Source: an uncultured Flavobacteriales bacterium
GTDB taxonomy: Bacteria > Bacteroidota > Bacteroidia > Flavobacteriales_D > Sanyastnellaceae
Reading direction: 5' to 3'
DNA: 5,739 nt
Assembly: GCA_938003665.1 (NCBI GenBank)
Contig: CALKYI010000075.1
Span: 1 to 5,739 of the forward strand
Within the stretch, counting starts at the first letter, position 1; every line of letters starts with the position of its first letter. The translations under genes were made by a program, and so were the position numbers. Below, piece after piece: positions 1-5,702 of the stretch. The notes beneath the pieces are model-generated. The model did no database searches. It was not told the DNA's origin and saw only the letters and a program-made list of their open reading frames with translations.

Positions 1-227
1 GTGGGGTCCTCGTAACCGAACAGTTGTTCGAACATCTTGCGCGCTGAAAGCATCAGTTCGTCCTCCTTGTTGAGGTAGCGGCTGGGCAGGAACAACGCCC
101 CTTTGTAAGGTGGTCGGTTGCTGCGGGCGAGCAGGATTTGCAGGTTCGTGCCGTCAAATCCGAAGAGCACCAAGCTCGTCGAAAGGGCAACACCAAAATC
201 GGGTTCTTCTTGGGGATAGGCTAACAT
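1..227 (-). CDS. Nudix-fold transcriptional regulator (NrtR/AraR-like), N-terminal part
   Basis: This partial gene reads leftwards and leaves the window at base 1 after 75 codons with no stop. The translation has the usual opening of Bacteroidota Nudix proteins with a C-terminal winged helix: a strand VLFGFDGTNLQILLAR (residues 20-35), then PYKGALFLPSRYL (40-52), then the helix of the Nudix box. The box GX5EX7REUXEEXGU is badly degenerate: the first Gly is R50, the Glu is D56, and REUXEE reads K64 M F E Q L69, so the metal-binding glutamates are lost; only G71 remains. In this family that pattern fits ligand-sensing regulators such as NrtR or AraR rather than hydrolases (inference). The DNA-binding half would lie outside the window. 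The start at 227 fits the fold best; an in-frame ATG at 263 would add 12 Arg/Pro-rich residues. There is no Shine-Dalgarno sequence. It follows the lipoprotein gene on the same strand but has its own candidate promoter. Confidence 0.72.
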   Translation of the reverse strand, partial: MLAYPQEEPDFGVALSTSLVLFGFDGTNLQILLARSNRPPYKGALFLPSRYLNKEDELMLSARKMFEQLFGYEDP

Positions 228-278
228 CGAAACGCGAAAGAGGGAAGGTCGAGCCCGGGGCATTGCCGGGGAAAGGCG

Positions 279-286
279 CAAAACTA
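279..286 (-). promoter_or_regulatory. Candidate Bacteroidota -7 promoter element for the Nudix regulator
   Basis: On the minus strand the sequence reads TAGTTTTG, an exact match to the TAnnTTTG element recognised by the primary sigma factor of Bacteroidota. It lies 51 bases before the ATG at 227 and 15 bases before the alternative ATG at 263. No good TTG-type -33 element is present at the expected 17-23 base spacing, so this rests on the -7 match and its position. Confidence 0.35.
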
Positions 287-316
287 GCGTTCATTCAAAC
301 CGTTCTGACCGCCTTT

Positions 317-1651
317 CTATTCGTTAACAATAACAACATCTAAAGTGTTCACTTCGGGGACAATAGCGACCAGTTCGGGCACGGTGCCGGCCGCATCCCA
401 CCGCCACAATTCCAGCCCCCCAGCGACCATGCGGGTGAACTCCACTCCCCCGGAGGCGAGCGCACGCATGGAGTGCACTTCGCCTGCCACAGGCCACTGG
501 CTACCAGATGCCACGGGCGCCATGGATTGTCGGCATAAGAACTCTCCGCGCAGGAACAACGCCTCACTGCCGTCGATACCCACCGCGCCATATGGTGCCA
601 ACCCCATCGAACCCGACCCCAACAGGGGGCACAGGTCCGAGAGCCCGCCCGTGGCGGTGTTTACCAGGGTCAAGCCGTCGGTCTCATGAAGCATGCACAC
701 ATTGCCGGGAGTGCCCCCGTCCTGCTGGCCGACCACGGCCCATCCGTCGGGGGCGTTGGCCAACGCCACGATGGGGCCGGTTCCGCCCGTTTGGAAATCC
801 CACGACCGCAGCCGGTGGTTGTCCGTGGCCTCGTTGCGTTCCCACACGATGCACGTCGTGCCGTCGAAACGCACGTCAATGGGCACCCACGGTGCTTCTG
901 AAAACCGTTCAAACAGCAAATTCCCTGAGGGGTCGATGGCGACTACGCCGCCGCTGTGGGCGACGATGAATCCGGCCTGAACGCCCAGTGGGTGCAACGC
1001 TTTGATGTAGGGGGGCGTGCCAGCTACCGTGGGGTCCGTCCATTCGTTGGTGACTTCACCGGTAGCCCAATCGACCAAATGCACCGTGGCATCGGTATCA
1101 TCTGCCAACGCGATGACCCCGTCAGCATAGGTCAGCTGGGTGCTGCCGGGCAACCCCGTCCAGTCCTCCAATTCGCCGCCGGCAGCATCCGTGCGGATCA
1201 AGGTGCTGGAGCCGTCCGATTCGGCCGTGAGCGCGACGATGACTTCGGGCAAGTCCTCGGCGGCGGTGTAGTTTAAGTCCCGGAAGGCAGCCGCACGGTT
1301 GCCAGCTGCATCATCGGCCACGACCGCTAGGGTCATGGGTCCCGTGGGCCAGGAACTGGCATCCAGTGCAAAAGCGACGATGAGGTTGCCGGTGGAAGCG
1401 CCCGCCCAGAGCCCTGCTTGGACTGTTTTGGGGGTGATGCCGTCCGCACCGCGCAACTCGACCCGCCACAATCCGCCATCCTCGACATCGTCGATGGCTT
1501 CGAACTCCACGAAAAACACGTCGCCGAACTGAACGTTCTTTCCATCGTATGCCGGTTCTGTCACGGAGATGGTGGGCGGGGTTTTGTCGCGGTTGCAGCC
1601 GGTGACGACAAGCAACAATGTGCTGCAAATGAGGAGGGTGGAAATGCGCAT
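317..1651 (-). CDS. Lipoprotein with Ig-like N-terminal domain and probable beta-propeller
   Basis: This gene encodes 444 residues. It starts with a clear lipoprotein signal peptide: R2, a hydrophobic run LLICSTLLLVV, and the lipobox V16-T17-G18-C19, so C19 should be lipidated and the protein anchored in the envelope. Residues about 24-130 (PPTISVTEPAYDG, then a Gly-Asp and an 'EAIDDVEDGGLWRVEL' stretch) resemble the Ig-like, DUF4625-type modules seen in Bacteroidota lipoproteins. Residues about 135-440 contain many short beta-prone units rich in Gly, Asp and Trp (for example LVDWATGEV, VVAIDPSGNLLF, RSWDFQTGG, LWRWDAAG), as expected of a WD40/quinoprotein-like beta-propeller. No catalytic motif is visible. 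The closest description is a surface or periplasmic binding protein of unknown ligand. The lipobox fixes the ATG at 1651. The stop is TAG, and two more in-frame TAGs follow at 286-284 and 223-221. The gene is divergent from dnaB. The lipoprotein call is strong; the domain calls are tentative. Confidence 0.85.
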   Translation of the reverse strand: MRISTLLICSTLLLVVTGCNRDKTPPTISVTEPAYDGKNVQFGDVFFVEFEAIDDVEDGGLWRVELRGADGITPKTVQAGLWAGASTGNLIVAFALDASSWPTGPMTLAVVADDAAGNRAAAFRDLNYTAAEDLPEVIVALTAESDGSSTLIRTDAAGGELEDWTGLPGSTQLTYADGVIALADDTDATVHLVDWATGEVTNEWTDPTVAGTPPYIKALHPLGVQAGFIVAHSGGVVAIDPSGNLLFERFSEAPWVPIDVRFDGTTCIVWERNEATDNHRLRSWDFQTGGTGPIVALANAPDGWAVVGQQDGGTPGNVCMLHETDGLTLVNTATGGLSDLCPLLGSGSMGLAPYGAVGIDGSEALFLRGEFLCRQSMAPVASGSQWPVAGEVHSMRALASGGVEFTRMVAGGLELWRWDAAGTVPELVAIVPEVNTLDVVIVNE

Positions 1652-1775
1652 GGCAGTCGTTCGAATTGCTTCAAAATTAGCGGGTGCTCCGGGTTGTTGA
1701 GAACCTTGTCAATGCGTTGTGAATTATCCATGCTGTTCAGGTCAAAAGCAAGCCCTACCTTCGACCACCCCAGCC
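1652..1775. promoter_or_regulatory. Divergent intergenic region between lipoprotein gene and dnaB
   Basis: This 124-base spacer must hold the promoters for both divergent genes. Leftwards it contains an exact -7 element (separate entry). Rightwards the best match is TACCTTCG at 1756-1763, seven of eight positions of TAnnTTTG, 12 bases before the dnaB ATG, with no convincing -33 element; the dnaB promoter is therefore unresolved. A GTG at 1719 is in frame with dnaB, but the 19 residues it would add look non-coding and are unlike any DnaB N-terminus, so I treat this stretch as untranslated. Confidence 0.4.
1672..1679 (-). promoter_or_regulatory. Candidate Bacteroidota -7 promoter element for the lipoprotein gene
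   Basis: On the minus strand the sequence reads TAATTTTG, an exact TAnnTTTG match, ending 20 bases before the lipoprotein ATG. Transcription would begin a few bases downstream and give a short leader of about 15 bases. The -33 position carries no clear TTG. Confidence 0.45.
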
Positions 1776-2696
1776 ATGAACGAATCCTATTCATCCGACA
1801 GTTCCGTAGCCCGCGTTCGACCACGCGGCAACACGAATCAAGCCCTTTCGCCCGAGGTTCTGGGCAAGTTGCAACCCCAAGCCTTGGAGCTGGAGGAAGC
1901 CGTATTGGGCGCCATGATGATGGAGCAGTCGGCGGTGAACTCGGTCATCGACGTGTTAAAGCCCGAGAGCTTTTACCGGGACGCCCACCGTCGGATTTAC
2001 GCCGCAATTGTGGACCTCTTCCATGCGTCCGAGCCGATTGACATCCTAACGGTCACGGAAGCCTTGCGCAAATTGGGAGACCTCCAGCAGGTCGGAGGCG
2101 CTCAGGCTGTTGCAGCGCTGACCGCCCGCGTGGCCAGCTCTGCCAACATCGAAGCCCACGCCCGCATCATTGCCCAGAAGTACATCCAACGTGAGTTGAT
2201 TAGGGTGTCAAGCATCATCACCCAAAAGGCGTTCGAGGAGACCACGGACGTACTGGATTTGTTGGATGAGGCGGAATCGCAGCTGTTCGAAGTAGCCCAA
2301 GGCAACATTCGCAAGAGCTACGAATCCATGAGCAGCATCATGCGCCAAGCGCTCGAAGACATCGACAACGCCCGCAACCAAGAGGGTGGCGTCAGTGGTG
2401 TCTCGACGGGCTTCGTGGACCTGGACCGCATCACAGGCGGCTTCCAAAAGTCCGACATGATCGTCCTCGCCGCTCGTCCCGGTATGGGTAAGACGGCGTT
2501 TGTCTTGACGATGGCACGGAACATCACCGTCGAGTACAACGTTCCTGTCGCGGTATTCTCCTTGGAAATGTCGGCGGTGCAGTTGGTCCAGCGTTTGATC
2601 TCCGCCGAGACGGAAATCAGTTCCGATAAATTCCGAAAGGGCAATTTGGAGCCGCACGAGTACACCCAATTGCACGAACGCATCGGCCGACTCTAG
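1776..2696 (+). CDS. dnaB: DnaB N-terminal portion, up to the internal TAG
   Basis: If TAG terminates, this 306-residue product would be made. It holds a variable tail (1-33), the DnaB N-terminal helical domain (about 35-135, starting QALELEEAVLGAMM and including the SFYRDAHRRIYAAI stretch), the linker helix region (about 160-200), and the start of the RecA-like ATPase domain from about 205 (GVSTGFVDLDRITGGFQ). Walker A is A233-RPGMGKT240 with K239 and T240 as nucleotide-binding residues. The SLEM segment at 262-265 supplies the likely catalytic Glu, E264. It lacks Walker B and the arginine finger, so alone it could not hydrolyse ATP as a normal ring helicase, though it might still form N-terminal domain contacts and poison mixed hexamers (inference). 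Confidence 0.85.
   Translation: MNESYSSDSSVARVRPRGNTNQALSPEVLGKLQPQALELEEAVLGAMMMEQSAVNSVIDVLKPESFYRDAHRRIYAAIVDLFHASEPIDILTVTEALRKLGDLQQVGGAQAVAALTARVASSANIEAHARIIAQKYIQRELIRVSSIITQKAFEETTDVLDLLDEAESQLFEVAQGNIRKSYESMSSIMRQALEDIDNARNQEGGVSGVSTGFVDLDRITGGFQKSDMIVLAARPGMGKTAFVLTMARNITVEYNVPVAVFSLEMSAVQLVQRLISAETEISSDKFRKGNLEPHEYTQLHERIGRL
2694..2696 (+). other. In-frame TAG (amber) codon inside dnaB
   Basis: The local reading is CTC TAG GAT GCC CCC TTG TAC ATC. It sits in the loop before the strand that reads PLYIDD, between Walker A and Walker B. No pyrrolysine-type stem-loop, intein motif or slippery heptamer was recognised around it. Serine or another residue reached from TAG by one base change would fit the family at this site. 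Confidence 0.9.
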
Positions 2697-2705
2697 GATG
2701 CCCCC

Positions 2706-3329
2706 TTGTACATCGACGACACCCCGGCCCTGAGCGTGTTCGAATTGCGGGCAAAATGCCGCCGCTTGAAGTCCACTGCGGGCATCGAGATGGTCATCAT
2801 CGATTACCTCCAGCTGATGACGGCGGGCAGCAACAACGGCAACCGTGAACAGGAAATCTCCACGATTTCGCGATCAATCAAAAGCATTGCCAAAGAACTG
2901 GATATTCCCATCATCGCCCTTTCCCAGTTGTCCCGCATGGTGGAAACCCGGGGCGGGGACAAGCGACCGATCCTGTCCGACCTCCGCGAATCCGGTGCGA
3001 TTGAGCAAGACGCCGACATGGTGGCCTTTATCTACCGAGCGGAGTACTACGGTTTGACGGAGCACCCGGACGGCATCGATACGGCCGGGTTGGGGGAATT
3101 GATCCTCGCCAAGCACCGGCATGGGGCATTGGGCACGGTCAAATTGCGCTTCATCCAGCGCCTCGCCAAGTTCGCGAACTACGACACCTTTGCCAATCCG
3201 GTGTTCGATCGGGGGGAGTTCCAGGACGGTTTGCGGCCGAATGCCGATTTCATGAACCAGCCGACGATGACGGTGCAGTCCAAAATGAACGAAGGTCCGA
3301 ACGGCACGGACGAGGAATCCCCGTTCTAA
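2706..3329 (+). CDS. dnaB: DnaB C-terminal portion, downstream of the internal TAG
   Basis: This is the rest of the RecA-like ATPase domain in the same frame as the upstream part. Visible motifs, numbered on the full protein, are Walker B in MVIIDYLQL (D343 with the hydrophobic strand before it), NREQEISTISRSIK, the Q384 sensor in ALSQLSR, the strongly conserved SDLRESGAIEQDAD segment, and K446-H-R448 in AKHRHGALGTVKLRF, matching the region that carries the arginine finger. It ends in a polar disordered tail (GPNGTDEESPF), as is common in this family. The TTG at 2706 is only the first possible start codon after the TAG. Nothing upstream of it looks like a ribosome site, so independent translation is doubtful. 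Confidence 0.8.
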   Translation: MYIDDTPALSVFELRAKCRRLKSTAGIEMVIIDYLQLMTAGSNNGNREQEISTISRSIKSIAKELDIPIIALSQLSRMVETRGGDKRPILSDLRESGAIEQDADMVAFIYRAEYYGLTEHPDGIDTAGLGELILAKHRHGALGTVKLRFIQRLAKFANYDTFANPVFDRGEFQDGLRPNADFMNQPTMTVQSKMNEGPNGTDEESPF

Positions 3330-3359
3330 TTCGCGGTGGCTTTCGCCGTAAATTGCAGC

Positions 3360-4649
3360 ATGGTATGGAAGGCTTTGTGCGCGCTGCGCAACGGATTGGT
3401 CACGGCTATGATGGTGGGGGTGTTTTCCATTTCCATCTGTCATTCCGCGCAGCTGCTCATCCCCATGGACGACACCCAGTCCAACCACCTCAAGGCGTAC
3501 GGTTTGGCTTACTGGCTGCTTGAGCAGGAGGTGGAAATCGAATGGCTGCTGAATTACCGCGGGGGCAGTTTTCTCGTACCCAATTTGGTCGCTGTGCAGC
3601 AAGAATGTGTGATCCGCGGCATCAGCCACCAGGTCATCGCCGATGTGCAGGCAAGCCAAATTCTCACCGAGATCGCCCATCCGGAATCCAATACGGAGCG
3701 CGTGAAGCTTGAGGTGGCGCCGAAAATCGCGGTGTACAGTCCCGACGGCAAACAACCTTGGGACGATGCGGTGACGCTTGTGCTGACCTATGCGGAGATT
3801 CCGTATGACGTGATTTACGATGCAGAGATCATGTCCGGCGTGTTGCCGGTGTACGATTGGTTGCACCTGCACCACGAGGATTTTACCGGTCAGTACGGCA
3901 AATTTTACCGCTCGTACCGAAGCGCGGCATGGTACCAAGACGAGGTGGCACGACAGGAGGGGATGGCGCGCACCTTGGGCTTCAACAAGGTCAGCGTGAT
4001 GAAGCGCAACGTCGCCTTGCAGATTCGGGACTTTGTGCTCGGCGGGGGCTTCCTGTTCACCATGTGCTCCGGCACGGACTCGTTTGACATTGCACTGGCC
4101 GCTGAAGAGGTGGACATCTGCCAAGCGCCGTTTGACGGCGACCCTGCAGAGCCCGGTGCAGCCCAGAAATTGGATTACGACCGGGGCTTGGCGTTTCACG
4201 ATTACCAGATCATCATCGATCCCATGGTGTACGAGTTTTCCGACATCGATGCGACAGAAGAACACTCAAAGACCAAGCAGCTCAACGACTTCTTCACCCT
4301 GTTTGACTTTAGCGCCAAATGGGACATCATCCCCACCATGTTGACCCAGAGCCACGAGCGGGTCATTCCTGGCTTCATGGGGCAGACCACGGCGTTCCGC
4401 AAGCAGTTCATCCGCTCCGATGTGACCATCATGGGAGAAACCAAAAGCACGCGTTCGGCGAAATACATCCACGGTACGCTCGGCCAAGGCCAATGGACCT
4501 ATTACGGGGGGCACGATCCAGAGGACTACCGGCACTTGGTCAACGACCCGCCAACGGATTTGAATCTGCACCCGAATTCAGCGGGCTATCGCCTGATCTT
4601 GAACAACATCTTGTTCCCGGCTGCCCGGAAGAAGGAACGTAAAACTTAG
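3360..4649 (+). CDS. Secreted protein of the Bacteroidota 'asparagine synthetase B'-named family; possible amidotransferase-like fold
   Basis: The product is 429 residues. An N-terminal signal peptide is visible (K4, R10, hydrophobic 13-26, cleavage likely after H28-S29-A30), so the mature protein begins QLLIPMDDTQ and is exported. From memory of the family, close Bacteroidota relatives share LIPMDDTQ, HLKAYG, EWLLNYRGGSF, KQPWDDAVTLVLTYAEIPYDVIYD, DWLHLHHEDFTGQYGKFY and GGHDPEDY; genome pipelines usually call them asparagine synthetase B. The sequence does not support that activity: there is no Cys at residue 2 for glutaminase and no SGGxDS pyrophosphate loop. Instead GGGFLFTMCSGTDSF places C236 in a setting like a nucleophile elbow, and WTYYGGHDPEDY supplies H385 and nearby acids, as in ThuA or class I amidotransferase-like folds (inference). 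ATG at 3360 is chosen because it starts the signal peptide; an in-frame GTG lies at 3336. It follows dnaB by 30 bases, and its TAG stop overlaps the stop of the convergent kinase gene. Confidence 0.85.
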   Translation: MVWKALCALRNGLVTAMMVGVFSISICHSAQLLIPMDDTQSNHLKAYGLAYWLLEQEVEIEWLLNYRGGSFLVPNLVAVQQECVIRGISHQVIADVQASQILTEIAHPESNTERVKLEVAPKIAVYSPDGKQPWDDAVTLVLTYAEIPYDVIYDAEIMSGVLPVYDWLHLHHEDFTGQYGKFYRSYRSAAWYQDEVARQEGMARTLGFNKVSVMKRNVALQIRDFVLGGGFLFTMCSGTDSFDIALAAEEVDICQAPFDGDPAEPGAAQKLDYDRGLAFHDYQIIIDPMVYEFSDIDATEEHSKTKQLNDFFTLFDFSAKWDIIPTMLTQSHERVIPGFMGQTTAFRKQFIRSDVTIMGETKSTRSAKYIHGTLGQGQWTYYGGHDPEDYRHLVNDPPTDLNLHPNSAGYRLILNNILFPAARKKERKT

Positions 4650-5212
4650 GATTTGACCATCACGGCCAACGTGAACAGGAACATGCCTGAGTCCAATTCG
4701 TTGAATTGGTAGTCGAGGGGACCGTTGGATTTTTTGGCCATGCTGATAAGCCCGAGGCCTGCACCTCCTTTTTCGGACCAATCGTTGTTGCACAACCGCT
4801 CGACGTACTGAACGCGCAATTCTTCGTGTGACATGCCGTTGACCTCCGCGAGGTTCTCGCGCAATCCGGCGGCCATGTCAAAGTCAACCAGATTACCGAT
4901 GCGGATTTGGAGCCCGAGCGGGGTGTGTTCTAGGGTTAAGTAAAGTTGGATCTCGCCTTCGTCGTCAACCCAGCCGTGGCGGCTCACGTTTTGCAAGCAT
5001 TCGATTAAGGTGCTGCACACGCGGCGAACGAGTTTGCGCTTTACGCCTTTGCCTTTGAGGCTATTTTCGGCAAGCATCATGAGGGAATCATGGACTTCGG
5101 GGGTCAATTGTCCCGAAAAACTGAGGAGGACACCGCCTTCACCACTGTCCGTTCGCTCGTGCAAGGTGGCTTGCAGCGTAGAGAATAGGTGTTGTGGTCG
5201 TGTCGTATCCAT
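4646..5212 (-). CDS. SiaB-like GHKL-fold protein kinase (DUF6272 family)
   Basis: This encodes 188 residues, a normal length for the family. An N-terminal region (VLLSFSGQLTPEVHDSLMMLAEN, split around residues 28-50) precedes a compact GHKL ATPase. The N-box helix is LIECLQNVSRHG (69-80), with E71 and N75 in the Mg-ATP positions. RIGNLV (104-109) follows, and the G-box is KGGAGLGLISMAKKS (148-162). In Pseudomonas, SiaB is a serine kinase that phosphorylates SiaC, is opposed by the phosphatase SiaA, and tunes a diguanylate cyclase. Bacteroidota relatives are often annotated 'SiaB family protein kinase', but their partners are mostly not characterised. The protein is cytoplasmic with no membrane segment. 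No SiaC-like (DUF1987) gene is visible in this window. It converges on the secreted-protein gene with overlapping stops, so neither gene has room for a terminator between them. Confidence 0.8.
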   Translation of the reverse strand: MDTTRPQHLFSTLQATLHERTDSGEGGVLLSFSGQLTPEVHDSLMMLAENSLKGKGVKRKLVRRVCSTLIECLQNVSRHGWVDDEGEIQLYLTLEHTPLGLQIRIGNLVDFDMAAGLRENLAEVNGMSHEELRVQYVERLCNNDWSEKGGAGLGLISMAKKSNGPLDYQFNELDSGMFLFTLAVMVKS

Positions 5213-5293
5213 GATTCATCAGCTAAAGTAGCAAAATAGTCGACGAATCAAATAGTTTGGTCGATTAAACAGCTAATTTAACATTCGAAAAGT

Positions 5294-5303
5294 AGGAATT
5301 CCT
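5294..5303. repeat. 10-bp perfect palindrome
   Basis: AGGAATTCCT is its own reverse complement. It lies in the AT-rich spacer about 80 bases before the kinase gene. It could be a small operator half-site pair, but a palindrome this short can also arise by chance. Confidence 0.3.
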
Positions 5304-5324
5304 CGGCGAATGCCTGCTTTGTTA

Positions 5325-5343
5325 CGGTGAATGTTATTCACTG
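5325..5343. repeat. Inverted repeat, 8-bp stem with 3-base loop
   Basis: CGGTGAAT, loop GTT, ATTCACTG form an eight-pair stem with one G-T wobble (5326 with 5342). No T-tract follows on either strand, so it is not a standard intrinsic terminator for the upstream hypothetical gene; an operator or a transcript-end hairpin is possible. Confidence 0.4.
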
Positions 5344-5417
5344 CGACGAACGATTTGTTCATATCGTACATCCTCAGCATCAAGCAGTTAATGCTCAAAT
5401 GTTGCCCAATTGTACCC

Positions 5418-5702
5418 TCAGGAGGCGAATTTGCGCAGGCGCGATTCCGCGAGGAGGCTCACGCCTGACGGGGTCTTGATCATCTCGTAAAACGTGGGGT
5501 GCAAGAAGTTCAACGTCCGGTGAAAAGCGCGTTGTTCTAGGTGGCATTTCCACACGAGGAGGGCGAGACGCTTGGTTGTTTGCCACGCGTGCTGATTGAA
5601 TTGGTTGGGGCGAGCGAACGAATCGATCCAAACTTGCGCTTCGGCGAGGGTGGTGATTTGCGGGTTGTTCTGAAACGCTGTGGGGTTCAATGGAATGGAC
5701 AT
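5418..5702 (-). CDS. Small hypothetical protein
   Basis: From the ATG at 5702 this encodes 94 residues, ending in TGA. I do not recognise the family. The sequence is hydrophilic to amphipathic with no signal peptide or membrane segment. An alpha-helical core is likely from TLAEAQVWIDSFARP through HAWQTTKRLALLVWK and HLEQRAFHRTLNF, with one Cys, several aromatic residues and a basic C-terminus (ESRLRKFAS). It looks like a small cytoplasmic helical protein. The frame stays open from 5702 to a GTG at 5738, almost at the window edge, so a longer N-terminus cannot be excluded, but the ATG start reads more naturally. It lies on the same strand as the kinase gene, 205 bases upstream, and probably forms a separate unit. 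Confidence 0.55.
   Translation of the reverse strand: MSIPLNPTAFQNNPQITTLAEAQVWIDSFARPNQFNQHAWQTTKRLALLVWKCHLEQRAFHRTLNFLHPTFYEMIKTPSGVSLLAESRLRKFAS

Larger units (their letters stand above)
1776..3329 (+). pseudogene. dnaB: Replicative DNA helicase DnaB, reading frame broken by one in-frame TAG
   Basis: This is a full-length dnaB of 517 codons, the usual length for Bacteroidota, ending in TAA. DnaB is the ring-shaped hexameric ATPase that unwinds DNA ahead of the replication fork and recruits primase. The frame is continuous except for TAG at 2694-2696 (codon 307). Codons before it end ERIGRL and codons after it continue DAPLYIDDTPALSVFEL in the same frame, so no bases are gained or lost and one substitution explains the break; Ser (TCG) is a plausible original codon. 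Both halves keep every expected helicase motif, so there is no decay beyond this codon. 'Pseudogene' is used only to mark the interruption: because dnaB is essential, an error in the sequence or a suppressed codon is more likely than a dead gene unless another dnaB exists. The ATG at 1776 is chosen over the in-frame GTG at 1719. The next gene starts 30 bases downstream and is probably co-transcribed. Confidence 0.93.
5213..5417. other. AT-rich intergenic region with inverted repeats
   Basis: This 205-base spacer is clearly richer in A and T than the flanking genes. On the minus strand, TTTG, 18 bases, then TACTTTAG (at 5230-5223; seven of eight for TAnnTTTG) makes a weak promoter candidate for the kinase gene, ending 10 bases before its ATG. 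A second near match, TACTTTTC, lies near 5287-5294. It also contains the hairpin and palindrome listed separately and a 32-codon minus-strand ORF (5371 to 5273) that I cannot tell from chance. No tRNA or riboswitch was recognised. Confidence 0.4.

Noticed and set aside
255..271. Direct repeat CCGGGG at 255-260 and 266-271 in the gap upstream of the Nudix gene
   Set aside because: It is too short and simple to call an operator, and the inverted pairing is too imperfect and lacks a T-tract for a terminator.
86..563. 14-base exact repeat GCAGGAACAACGCC at 86-99 and 550-563
   Set aside because: Both copies are coding on the minus strand and encode the same ALFL residues in unrelated proteins; chance codon reuse explains it.
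1561..1731. Minus-strand frame whose first residues (MDNSQRIDKVLNNPEHP) look protein-like, ahead of the lipoprotein
   Set aside because: It runs out of frame into the lipoprotein signal peptide, includes the exact -7 element of that gene and has no independent support; the coding look spans only about 27 codons.
1719..1775. GTG-started N-terminal extension of dnaB
   Set aside because: The 19 added residues (starting NYPCCSGQK) are unlike DnaB and lie in the divergent promoter region; ATG at 1776 is the natural start.
2874..4265. Very long minus-strand open frame (463 codons), longer than some real genes here
   Set aside because: It lies antisense across two well-supported genes and crosses their boundary, has a His/Arg/Val-rich composition typical of antisense translation, and shows no recognisable domain.
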